NCBI GenBank assembly: GCA_029883145.1
Contig: JAOUJR010000111.1
Location: 1-6,134 of the forward strand
Length of the DNA stretch: 6,134 bases
Direction: 5' to 3'
Source of the DNA: Nitrospirota bacterium
GTDB lineage: Bacteria; Nitrospirota; Thermodesulfovibrionia; Thermodesulfovibrionales; SM23-35
Under the pieces are notes generated by a model that saw only the letters and a list, made by a program, of their open reading frames with translations, did not search any database and was not told the origin of the DNA. Positions 1-6,134 of this stretch are shown here, piece after piece. Both the position numbers and the translations under genes were made by a program. Every line of letters begins with the position of its first letter. The stretch's first letter is position 1.

Positions 1-247
1 CTGAAATCGCCTTTGCAATAACCTCAGCTCCGAACTTTTTATGTGCCTCCACATATGTGGTGGGCATCATGAAACAGGCATGTGTGATGCCTTGACTTAA
101 ATCTCTCAACGCCCCTTCATAATCAGACACCACCCTCAGTTCAACTTTTTTACCGATTTTCTTGGTGAGATAGTCAGCCAGTGGAGTAAATTTCTTGAAT
201 GAGTCGAGGGGCGACCCAACTGGCTCGACACCAAACCTTATCACATT
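1..247 (-). other. PhnD-like substrate-binding domain, N-terminal third, fused to the MCP
   Basis: Residues 704-785 of the MCP reading frame. The pattern is that of the phosphate/phosphite/phosphonate-binding protein family: first strand [10 protein letters not shown], helix [15 protein letters not shown], second strand VELRVV, then [20 protein letters not shown] and [11 protein letters not shown]. In the family this is lobe I of a two-lobed periplasmic binding protein of roughly 250-300 residues, so most of the domain lies beyond the left edge. Usual members carry their own signal peptide; none precedes this one. The match is from pattern recognition and was not searched. Confidence 0.8.
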
Positions 248-2356
248 TTCAGTCAGCTCTTTTTCTTCAACAATCTTAAACATCTCCATCTCACTGGTTA
301 CAAGCTCGGTATTCTTTAACAACCCCTTCAATGATCTGCTGATATCAAATGCCGTGTGCATGTTGCTCTTTGGAATATCTTTTATCTTCTCGATTGAATT
401 CAATATCTGAGCTAACCCTGACCTTTGCTCGTTAATGGCCCTTGCGATCTGTTGGCTCTTTTCAGATACAAGTTCTATCGCACCTGATATCTGTTTGGTA
501 TTAATCTGCTGCTCCCCTGTTGCAGTTTTTACGTGAGTCGAAACATCCCTCATCTTCTCTGTCGCTTTTGTGAGAAGAAGTGCGCTCTTATTCTGCTCAG
601 AGGTTGCTTTTGCAATCTGTTCCACCATATCTTTTACTCTCTCCATGGCCTTTGAAACAAGCTTTGTCCCCTTTACCTGCTCTGTGGTGGAACGTTCGAT
701 GGAGAAAGCCATCTCTGATGACCGTGCAGCGCTCTCTACTATCTTCCCAAGGGCGTCTCCAGCCTCCTTCGCAACTTTAAAACCATCTTCTACAGATATT
801 ATCCCCTCATCCATTGCCTGTACCGCATCCTTCATCTCCTTCTGTACCGCCTGGATAAGAGCAGCGATTTCCTGCGTTGAGAATGATGTCCTCTCCGCAA
901 GGCTCTTTATCTCATCTGCAACGACAGAAAAGCCCCTTCCATGTTCGCCTGCCTGTGCGGCAAGGATTGCGGCATTCAGGGCAAGCAACGTTGTCTGGTC
1001 TGTAATCTCATCAATCACATTCAGGATCTTTCCTATCTCATCTGACCTTCCGCCAAGTTTATTGATAAAATTGGCTGTCTTTTCAACTGATACTTTAATA
1101 TTCTGCATTCCCTGCATTGTTTTATCTATTGATGCAATCCCGTATGTAGATGCGTCATTTTTAACCTTTTCCGAGAGTTTTGCAGATTCTTTTGCATTCT
1201 GCTCAACTTCATTGATCGAAGAAGATATTTCTTCAATGGCAGAGAGGGTCTCTTCTGATTCGGCCGAAAGCTCTTTTGTGTTATCTGCTACCTGCTTTGT
1301 TGCTGCTGACATCTCCTCTATCAGAGCAGAGGTGGCATCAACCTCGGATGAAAGTTCGTGTGCATCGTTTGCAACCTGACCTATGCTCGTCACCATTTCT
1401 TCCATTGAGGCAGCAGTCCCCTCAGCAGAGGCTGCAAGCGCATTTGTACCTTCTGAAACCTCTGCAACTACCGCATTCATCTCTTCTATAGAAGTTGAGA
1501 TATTTGCGACTGCTTCAGACTCAAGCTTTGAACCTTCTGACATCTTCTTGGACTCTACGTCTGCTTTTTCAGCAGCAACTGCAGCCCTTTTTGCGCCATT
1601 CCTTGCCCTCCGGAGAACGTTACTGAGAGAATGCAGAGTCGAATTGATTGCCGCGCTCAGCATTCCAATCTCGTCTTTTGTCTTCACATCAACTTTAAAT
1701 GAAAGATCTCCTTCCCGTAACGATTCCGCCGCTTTTTGGATGGAGTGTATCGGTCTTATGACCAGCTTCCTTAATACCCTCCAGAAGACAAAGGCAAACA
1801 CGGAGATACCGGTTAATGAAACAATCGTGGTCCATAAGATAAACTTCATGCTCTTTCCATAAACCTGCTTGAGAGACATAGAGACCTTCACCGCGCCCAA
1901 TACAGCGCCTTCCGTAGGATGGCAACTTTTGCATACAGGAGCATTTTCAAGAGGCTTATAAAAAATGAGTGAATTCCCCAAAACATGTGAAAATGAAGTG
2001 CGTGTGGAAGATAAGGTCTGCATTGATGTTGCCTCATCAGCCGGAGCATCTTTCTTAAACGCCTCCCTTCCTTGATGGTTAAGTATCGTTATATTCTCGA
2101 TGCCTTTTACGGTCTTGAGGTCGTCAATAATTTTCCTCATTGCCTTTGCTTTCTTATCAACTTTCTCAAGCATTGCACTGTTTATATTTACTGCAACTAT
2201 TGAAGCCGTAGTATCCAGATTATCTTCAGCTGTAGTTAAAAGGTCGTTTCTATTAAAATATGACAAGCTGATTACCCACAGAGCACCAATGACTAAGACC
2301 ACTAACATAAACCCCATAATCTTCCATTCGAGTCTCTCTTGTAATTTTTTACTCAT
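1..2356 (-). CDS. Haem-c methyl-accepting chemotaxis protein with C-terminal PhnD-like domain (partial, 3' end outside window)
   Basis: At least 785 residues read from the ATG at 2356 to the left edge with no stop. Order: short cytoplasmic start; transmembrane helix 1 (about 11-33); periplasmic sensor (about 34-169) with a haem-attachment motif CKSCH at 142-146; transmembrane helix 2 (about 170-192); HAMP (about 193-245; RPI at 201-203, DEIG at 228-231); then a long helical hairpin. The MCP tip lies at about 446-490 ([20 protein letters not shown] and [16 protein letters not shown]). The returning helix ends near 700. From 705 the frame continues into [26 protein letters not shown], a DYEGAL motif and [10 protein letters not shown], matching the start of PhnD-like phosphate/phosphonate-binding proteins. 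No signal peptide or membrane helix separates hairpin and PhnD-like part, so the latter should be cytoplasmic. Haem-c MCP sensors are known from Geobacter; the C-terminal binding-protein fusion is unusual. The ligand is unknown. The gene closes the visible operon, 11 bases after cheW. Confidence 0.93.
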   Translation of the reverse strand, partial: MSKKLQERLEWKIMGFMLVVLVIGALWVISLSYFNRNDLLTTAEDNLDTTASIVAVNINSAMLEKVDKKAKAMRKIIDDLKTVKGIENITILNHQGREAFKKDAPADEATSMQTLSSTRTSFSHVLGNSLIFYKPLENAPVCKSCHPTEGAVLGAVKVSMSLKQVYGKSMKFILWTTIVSLTGISVFAFVFWRVLRKLVIRPIHSIQKAAESLREGDLSFKVDVKTKDEIGMLSAAINSTLHSLSNVLRRARNGAKRAAVAAEKADVESKKMSEGSKLESEAVANISTSIEEMNAVVAEVSEGTNALAASAEGTAASMEEMVTSIGQVANDAHELSSEVDATSALIEEMSAATKQVADNTKELSAESEETLSAIEEISSSINEVEQNAKESAKLSEKVKNDASTYGIASIDKTMQGMQNIKVSVEKTANFINKLGGRSDEIGKILNVIDEITDQTTLLALNAAILAAQAGEHGRGFSVVADEIKSLAERTSFSTQEIAALIQAVQKEMKDAVQAMDEGIISVEDGFKVAKEAGDALGKIVESAARSSEMAFSIERSTTEQVKGTKLVSKAMERVKDMVEQIAKATSEQNKSALLLTKATEKMRDVSTHVKTATGEQQINTKQISGAIELVSEKSQQIARAINEQRSGLAQILNSIEKIKDIPKSNMHTAFDISRSLKGLLKNTELVTSEMEMFKIVEEKELTENVIRFGVEPVGSPLDSFKKFTPLADYLTKKIGKKVELRVVSDYEGALRDLSQGITHACFMMPTTYVEAHKKFGAEVIAKAIS
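353..688 (-). repeat. Four 28-residue modules in the C-terminal arm of the MCP hairpin (protein-level repeat)
   Basis: Residues 557-584, 585-612, 613-640 and 641-668 start TTEQ, TSEQ, TGEQ and INEQ, again exactly 28 residues apart. Together with the N-terminal modules they are symmetric about residue 467-468, close to the hairpin turn, so the two sets should lie side by side in the folded four-helix bundle. Glu-Gln pairs are also possible methylation or deamidation sites. Confidence 0.7.
887..1021 (-). other. MCP signalling hairpin tip (CheA/CheW contact region)
   Basis: MCP residues 446-490 contain the highly conserved turn around E471 (AGEHGRGF). Aligned by eye with E. coli Tsr, N376, E385 and R388 correspond to T456, L465 and Q468, while L380, N381 and the GxGxGF-like turn are kept. 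This is the part expected to bind CheW and the CheA P5 domain. Confidence 0.9.
1157..1492 (-). repeat. Four 28-residue modules in the N-terminal arm of the MCP hairpin (protein-level repeat)
   Basis: Residues 289-316, 317-344, 345-372 and 373-400 start SIEEM, SMEEM, LIEEM and AIEEI, so the acidic pair recurs exactly every 28 residues (four heptads). At least two sites (around E319/E320 and E347/E348) fit the consensus for MCP methylation: two small residues, any two, the Glu pair, any two, two small residues. The similarity is at protein level; I see no long exact DNA repeat. Confidence 0.75.
1919..1933 (-). other. c-type haem attachment motif CKSCH in the MCP periplasmic sensor
   Basis: Residues 142-146 of the MCP read Cys-Lys-Ser-Cys-His, the CXXCH motif for covalent haem c. 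It lies between the two transmembrane helices, so on the periplasmic side where cytochrome c maturation works. The surroundings (YKPLENAPV before, [16 protein letters not shown] after) match the end of small single-haem sensor domains of PAS or Tll0287-like type seen in bacterial kinases and MCPs. Possible distal ligands are H124 or M112; this is a guess. Confidence 0.85.
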
Positions 2357-2360
2357 AAGG

Positions 2361-2367
2361 CCTCCTT
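2361..2367 (-). promoter_or_regulatory. Ribosome binding site of the MCP gene
   Basis: AAGGAGG on the minus strand follows directly after the TAA stop of cheW and lies four bases before the ATG at 2356. It is the strongest Shine-Dalgarno in the window and fixes the MCP start. The last gene may therefore be translated at a high rate partly independently of cheW. Confidence 0.85.
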
Positions 2368-3129
2368 TTATTCCTTATCATTATCCATTACTATCTTTAT
2401 TGCTTCTTCCATATGTATGATTGATATGAAACGTTTATCTAATATGGCTACTCCTTCAATGAACTTAAGTTCGTTCTCTGTCAGATGTGAGGGCGGCGGT
2501 AAAATCTCGGCCTCTGAAAGACGAATCACACTCGTCACCATATCTATTGCAATGCCGATTGGTCCCCGGGGCCCTTTGATTATCAATATCTTTCCCTTGG
2601 AGTTCTCCTCTGAATGCCCACTTTTGAGAGAGAGTCTCTTTTTAAGATCTATCACAGGAATAATCTTGCCTCTGAGTGAAGTGACGCCCAGCACATAGGC
2701 AGGCATTTTTGGAACCATAGTGATTCTCTGAGACCTGAGTATCTCCTCAATTTGAGAAACCCTGAATGCAAACTCTTCCCTTAAAAGGCTGAAGGTAAGT
2801 ATCTCAATAATGTTATCTTTTCTCTCTTCAGCAATTTTACTTTTTTGTTCTTGTTTCTTTGTTTCTGCCTTTTGAATCTTTATCTCCTTTTCCACCCGAA
2901 TGGTGAGTTGTTCATCTTTCTTCGTGAGTGTTTTTTCTTCTGCCAACTCACTCCTGCCAGCTGTTTCGATTGCTTCTGTTTCATGCTTTTTCTCGGCATC
3001 TGGCGCTGTTTTGTCAGGCTTCACGCCTGGACTTTCATGGTCTTTTTCTTTTTGACTACCCGCAATGACCTGTTTACTGTCAGCTTCTTTCTTCTCTTTC
3101 AGTTTTTTCCTAATTCTCGCGATATCCAT
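2368..3129 (-). CDS. cheW: CheW-like adaptor with long charged N-terminal extension
   Basis: A 253-residue protein with a C-terminal CheW domain (about 106-250) that should link the receptor tip to the P5 domain of CheA. It begins [18 protein letters not shown], then has IEEILR and the signature [14 protein letters not shown] (149-162). In that signature the invariant arginine (R153) is kept and the usual asparagine before LRG is serine. The final strand and helix follow ([20 protein letters not shown], 223-242). Ordinary CheW proteins are about 150-170 residues. The extra 105 residues at the front are rich in lysine and glutamate with no hydrophobic core, so they are probably disordered or a helical tether. 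The start is well fixed: an in-frame TGA directly precedes the ATG. No good Shine-Dalgarno sits at the right distance (AAGGGAA is about 12 bases upstream), so translation probably relies on ribosomes finishing the ATPase gene, which it overlaps by 20 bases. Confidence 0.93.
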   Translation of the reverse strand: MDIARIRKKLKEKKEADSKQVIAGSQKEKDHESPGVKPDKTAPDAEKKHETEAIETAGRSELAEEKTLTKKDEQLTIRVEKEIKIQKAETKKQEQKSKIAEERKDNIIEILTFSLLREEFAFRVSQIEEILRSQRITMVPKMPAYVLGVTSLRGKIIPVIDLKKRLSLKSGHSEENSKGKILIIKGPRGPIGIAIDMVTSVIRLSEAEILPPPSHLTENELKFIEGVAILDKRFISIIHMEEAIKIVMDNDKE

Positions 3130-3928
3130 TCAACCCGAGTTCCCTTGCTGCATCATCTATAAGAGATTCATCTATAATTCGCAACCCTCTGCCGAATCCT
3201 TCAAGGAGGGCAGATGTGGCAAGACTGTTAATAACCCGGGGGATGCCGCCCGAGCACTTATAAAGCCGCTTTATTGCTCCATCCGTAAACAGAGATTCCT
3301 CCATCCCTGCAACCTTTAATCTGTGCTCAACATATCCCTTCATTTCATTCTCTGCTATGGGTCCGAGATGATAGAAAAGTCCTATCCGCTGTCTTAACGG
3401 CAGGTATGCCTTATGATTCAGCCTCCTTCTCAGGTCGGTCTGACCAACAAGTATAAGACTAAGGAGGTTTGTATCATCAAGCTGAAAATTAGTAAGAAGT
3501 CTTATCTCTTCAAAGGTGCTCTTATTAGGTATTAGTTGCGCTTCATCAATGATAATCAAAGGAGATATGCCTTCTTCGTAATCTTTGTAAACTCTTTCGT
3601 AAATAGTATCAAGAAGGTTGTCCTTAAAATTGTAGGGGACATCTATGTCGAAATGCTTTGCGACTGTCCTTAAAAATTGAGAAGGGGTGAGCCTCGGATT
3701 TATGATCATTATTACCCTGTATTTTTCTCCGAGAAAATCAATCAGCGCTCTTGTAAGAGTTGTCTTCCCGCTGCCGACCTCTCCTGTGAGCATGATGAGC
3801 TCTTTCTCTTCAACAGCATATTGTAACCTCGCAAGGGCTTCTTCATGGTTCCTGCTCAGAAAAAGGAATTTCGGGTCAGGTGTTTTGCTGAAAGGTTTCT
3901 GCTTCAGACCGTAGAATGCCTCAAACAT
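3110..3928 (-). CDS. ExeA/GspA-type AAA+ ATPase within the chemosensory operon
   Basis: A 272-residue P-loop ATPase. The opening (FYGLKQKPFSKTPDPKFLFL, residues 5-24) is the signature start of the ExeA/GspA family, whose founder energises assembly of the type II secretion secretin through peptidoglycan. Walker A is GEVGSGKTT (49-57) and Walker B is LIIIDEAQ (124-131). A sensor-1-like strand LILVGQ lies at 158-163, a basic LRQRIG loop at 178-183 and a sensor-2-like SGGIPRVIN at 226-234. Full ExeA proteins are about twice as long and carry a transmembrane helix and a peptidoglycan-binding domain; neither is present, so this is a soluble ATPase-only form. The ATG has a good ribosome site, overlaps cheA by 8 bases, and the 3' end overlaps cheW by 20 bases. 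That makes a chance insertion unlikely and implies a role with the Che proteins. The role itself is unknown; positioning or remodelling of the array, or a link to an envelope machine, are guesses. TniB and MuB are related ATPases, but the N-terminal signature favours ExeA. Confidence 0.88.
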   Translation of the reverse strand: MFEAFYGLKQKPFSKTPDPKFLFLSRNHEEALARLQYAVEEKELIMLTGEVGSGKTTLTRALIDFLGEKYRVIMIINPRLTPSQFLRTVAKHFDIDVPYNFKDNLLDTIYERVYKDYEEGISPLIIIDEAQLIPNKSTFEEIRLLTNFQLDDTNLLSLILVGQTDLRRRLNHKAYLPLRQRIGLFYHLGPIAENEMKGYVEHRLKVAGMEESLFTDGAIKRLYKCSGGIPRVINSLATSALLEGFGRGLRIIDESLIDDAARELGLNGYREN

Positions 3929-5879
3929 GCGGTGCCACCTTCTGTCTTGTAACTGATTCTATAAAGGACTCGACATCAAGGACAAGGATGACTTCATGCC
4001 TTCCGATTTCTGCTGCGCCTGAAAAACCACTTAAGCCTCTTAAATAGTCACTCAGCGATTTTATGATAATCTCATGTTGACCGAGCAACTCATCAACAAG
4101 AAGCCCCAGTCTCCTCTCACCAAAGCCTACTACAACAGCAAAGGATCTGTCTTTCTGGTCAGTTTCGAGGCTTAATATCTTCCCGACACTGAGCATGGGA
4201 AGCATCTCTCCCCTCAGGTAATATACCTCTTTCCATTCTATCGTCTGAATATCCTTATGCGTTATTACAAGTGTCTCAGATATTGAGGTGAGCGGCACTG
4301 CAAACATTTCTTTCCCAACCCTCACAATAAGGGCCTTTATTATCGTCACCGTAGATGGGAGAGTGAGTTTAAAGGTTGTCCCTTTGTCTTTTTTTGTGTG
4401 AACTTCTATAAATCCACCCAACAGAGAAATTTTTTCCTTCACCACATCTATGCCCACACCTCTTCCAGAAATCTCACTCACCATTTCTTTTGTACTGAAA
4501 CCGGGAATAAAGATAAAATCAATAAGCTCGCTTTCTGTAAGTTCGACATCAGGGGCAAGGAGTCCTTTCTCAATAGCCTTCTGTCTGACCCTTTCTATAT
4601 CAATACCCATTCCATCATCTCTCACTTCAATCACAATGTGGCTTCCCTTCTGGAGCGCTTTTAACACAATATGGCCATGTTCTTTTTTGCCTTTTGATAT
4701 CCTTTCTTCAACTGGCTCTATCCCATGGTCAATCGAATTTCTCACAAGGTGCATGAGCGGATCAACGATCTCCTCAGCGAGATGTTTATCAAGCTCGGTA
4801 TCCTCGCCGTAGACTTCAAGGTCTATCTCCTTCCCTGTCTCCCTCGAATAACGCTTGGTCACCTGTGCAAGTCTTGAGAATATCTGGCCTACCGGGACCA
4901 TCCTTATTTCAAGAACCTGATCCTGTAACTCAGAGAGCCTCCTTTCGAGTGCCTGAGAAATCTTATGGACATCAAGAACTAATGTGGAATGGCCATAGGT
5001 ATTCGCCATCTCTAAGCCGATTCTCTTTATCGCACCTTTTGCGAGGGTAAGCTCACCTATCGTATTGAGTATCCTGTCGAGTTTATCTATATCAACCCTT
5101 ACAGTAGTGGTGATGCTCTTGAGAGACGATTCCTGTGGTTTCTGTTGCTGAAGTTCTACCTGCTTTAACGGTACCAGTACTTCAATGTCATGTTTCATCT
5201 CCTCTTTCAACTCAGTGACCTGTTTATTCGCGGCAAACATGAGATTAAACCCTATAGAACCCTCGGGCACATCTGCAGATGTAGGAAGGGTTGATATCAG
5301 TTCTCCTTTTGATTTTATTATCTTCGTCAGTTCGTCAAGTGACTTATCAAAGGTAGCAAGTTCAAATATTGCTCTTAACAGATAAATGCCTTTGCCATCT
5401 TTTATATTTGTCTTAAGCCTGACTTCCTCGTATTCCGAGAGCACCTTTATTATCGACTCATCTATTACCCCTTCAATGCCCGGTTGCAGGCCTTCTCCCC
5501 TCACTGAAGAACGGAACGATTCTATTTGTGTAATATATTCAGACATATCCTGCTCTATTTCGTCCTTTAATCCGTCAACTGCAGACCTCAGTATGTCAAA
5601 GTTATTAAAAAGGAACTTTACTACATCTTCAGTTACTTCTATCTTCCCAAGTCTTATCTCATCCAACAATGATTCGAGGGCATGACTGAGGTCTGTTAAT
5701 CCCTTATGCCCGAAAAGCCCTGAGAGTCCTTTGAGCGTATGCATTGTACGGAAAAGTGCATTTACATTATCAGGATTTAAAGCTGTCTTAAACGTCTCTT
5801 GAATTTCGAGCATCAACTGCTGGGACTCGAACAGGAGGTCTTCTGCCTCTGCAATAAATTCCTTCTTAGATGCCTTCAT
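3921..5879 (-). CDS. cheA: Chemotaxis sensor histidine kinase CheA
   Basis: A 652-residue cytoplasmic CheA that autophosphorylates when controlled by receptors and CheW, then passes phosphate to CheY. The P1 Hpt domain spans about residues 1-105, with phospho-histidine H47 in TMHTLKGLSG (codon 5739-5741). Residues about 140-235 form a P2-like region of weak identity, followed by a short Q/P/S linker. The P3 dimerisation helices begin with VDIDKLDRILNTIGEL near 262. The P4 ATPase carries the N box (HLVRNSIDHGIE, 377-388), G1 (DDGMGID, 421-427), F box (FIPGFSTKE, 458-466) and G2 (SGRGVGIDVV, 471-480). A P5 CheW-like domain fills about 512-645. All catalytic motifs are intact and the length is ordinary. 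There is no fused receiver domain. The ATG shares ATGA with the cheY stop; upstream there is only a weak purine stretch (AAAGAAAG), so initiation probably depends on coupling. The 3' end overlaps the ATPase gene by 8 bases. Confidence 0.97.
   Translation of the reverse strand: MKASKKEFIAEAEDLLFESQQLMLEIQETFKTALNPDNVNALFRTMHTLKGLSGLFGHKGLTDLSHALESLLDEIRLGKIEVTEDVVKFLFNNFDILRSAVDGLKDEIEQDMSEYITQIESFRSSVRGEGLQPGIEGVIDESIIKVLSEYEEVRLKTNIKDGKGIYLLRAIFELATFDKSLDELTKIIKSKGELISTLPTSADVPEGSIGFNLMFAANKQVTELKEEMKHDIEVLVPLKQVELQQQKPQESSLKSITTTVRVDIDKLDRILNTIGELTLAKGAIKRIGLEMANTYGHSTLVLDVHKISQALERRLSELQDQVLEIRMVPVGQIFSRLAQVTKRYSRETGKEIDLEVYGEDTELDKHLAEEIVDPLMHLVRNSIDHGIEPVEERISKGKKEHGHIVLKALQKGSHIVIEVRDDGMGIDIERVRQKAIEKGLLAPDVELTESELIDFIFIPGFSTKEMVSEISGRGVGIDVVKEKISLLGGFIEVHTKKDKGTTFKLTLPSTVTIIKALIVRVGKEMFAVPLTSISETLVITHKDIQTIEWKEVYYLRGEMLPMLSVGKILSLETDQKDRSFAVVVGFGERRLGLLVDELLGQHEIIIKSLSDYLRGLSGFSGAAEIGRHEVILVLDVESFIESVTRQKVAPHV
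3935..3941 (-). promoter_or_regulatory. Ribosome binding site of the ExeA-like ATPase gene
   Basis: On the minus strand AAGGTGG lies six bases (CACCGC) before the ATG at 3928, inside the last codons of cheA. It is a good Shine-Dalgarno match and supports this start, which overlaps the cheA stop by 8 bases. Confidence 0.7.
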
Positions 5880-6134
5880 AATATTGCTTTCTTTATTACT
5901 TCTTGAAGTTCATCTGCTTTGAATGGCTTCGTAATATATGCAGCAGCACCCAACGCCAATCCTCTCTTTCTATCCTCATCGCTCCTCTCTGTGGTCACTA
6001 TTATCAAAGGGATGTGGCTGTATCTCGGGTTATTTTTCAGAAAGCTTATCAGCTCAAGGCCATTTATATCAGGCATATTTATGTCGGTGATCACAAGGTT
6101 GAATTCCTGCGTAGGAAGGAGTTTTAATGCTTCA
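5876..6134 (-). CDS. cheY: CheY-like single-domain response regulator (partial, 5' end outside window)
   Basis: Only the C-terminal 85 residues are visible; the gene starts beyond the right edge. The receiver-domain landmarks that can be seen are in order: the phospho-acceptor aspartate in LVITDINMPD, the switch threonine in IIVTTE, and the conserved lysine in YITKPF. The chain ends just after the last receiver helix (KKAIL), so there is no C-terminal output domain, which fits a CheY-type diffusible regulator. The acidic pair near the N-terminus lies outside the window, and something could precede the receiver domain there. Its TGA stop overlaps the ATG of the next gene as ATGA, a classic translational coupling, so CheA is the likely phosphodonor. 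The output (flagellar motor, type IV pilus or other) cannot be read from the sequence. A GTG at 6094 is an internal valine codon in the beta strand leading to the aspartate, not a start. Confidence 0.92.
   Translation of the reverse strand, partial: EALKLLPTQEFNLVITDINMPDINGLELISFLKNNPRYSHIPLIIVTTERSDEDRKRGLALGAAAYITKPFKADELQEVIKKAIL

Noticed and set aside
195..410. Plus-strand open frame with a hydrophobic, Ser/Ile-rich product
   Set aside because: It is opposite the hairpin to PhnD-like junction of the MCP, and no ribosome site or motif supports it.
1..420. A separate PhnD gene downstream of a normal MCP
   Set aside because: No stop codon follows the MCP hairpin, the PhnD-like part has no signal peptide, and no ribosome site plus start codon was seen at the junction; one continuous frame is the simplest reading.
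570..1379. Long plus-strand open frame of 269 codons
   Set aside because: It lies wholly opposite the MCP coiled coil, is rich in Ser, Ala and Phe as expected from the reverse of such codons, shows no family motif, and the opposite strand encodes an unmistakable MCP tip here.
1695..1934. Minus-strand open frame of 79 codons
   Set aside because: It is in another frame of the same strand, inside the MCP region coding for the haem motif, second membrane helix and HAMP; the MCP frame explains this DNA fully.
2357..2367. Possible attenuator or internal promoter between cheW and the MCP
   Set aside because: The gap is 11 bases and is taken up by the ribosome site; only a six-base palindrome (AGGCCT) is present, too short for a terminator.
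4398..4812. Two overlapping plus-strand open frames
   Set aside because: Both are shadows of the CheA ATPase domain, whose N, G1, F and G2 boxes occupy the opposite strand.

Overview
The whole window is one minus-strand chemosensory operon. It is read from the right edge to the left edge and has almost no non-coding DNA. In transcription order it holds: the end of a CheY-type response regulator (right edge to 5876); a full CheA histidine kinase (5879-3921); a compact ExeA/GspA-type AAA+ ATPase (3928-3110); a CheW-like adaptor with a long charged N-terminal extension (3129-2368); and a very long methyl-accepting chemotaxis protein (MCP) that starts at 2356 and is still open at base 1. Neighbouring genes overlap by 4, 8 and 20 bases, and the last gap is 11 bases, so the five products are probably made together. 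No stretch over 300 bases lacks a gene, and I see no internal promoter, terminator, RNA gene, mobile element or CRISPR array.

The MCP is the unusual part. From its start, 785 residues can be read without a stop. In order they give a transmembrane helix, a periplasmic sensor of about 135 residues with a c-type haem motif (CKSCH), a second transmembrane helix, a HAMP domain and a very long coiled-coil hairpin with a recognisable MCP signalling tip. After the hairpin, in the same frame and with no membrane segment between, comes the start of a PhnD-like phosphate/phosphonate-binding protein domain. That domain normally works outside the cytoplasm; here the topology puts it inside, at the membrane-proximal end of the signalling rod. 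The hairpin arms are nearly equal, about 225 residues each. Each arm contains four 28-residue modules placed symmetrically around the tip.

Inferred working model: the receptor reads a periplasmic haem (redox or gas) signal and possibly a cytoplasmic ligand through the PhnD-like domain. CheW and CheA bind the hairpin tip, and CheA passes phosphate to CheY. The ExeA-like ATPase sits between cheA and cheW, where a standard chemotaxis operon has no such gene. It may position or remodel the array, or link it to an envelope machine. No cheR or cheB lies in the window.

Organism: a Gram-negative bacterium of moderate GC content. Haem-c MCP sensors, the '[15 protein letters not shown]' tip variant and ExeA-type ATPases point to a Nitrospirota or deltaproteobacterial-grade lineage. 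This is a low-confidence guess from family knowledge, not a measured placement.
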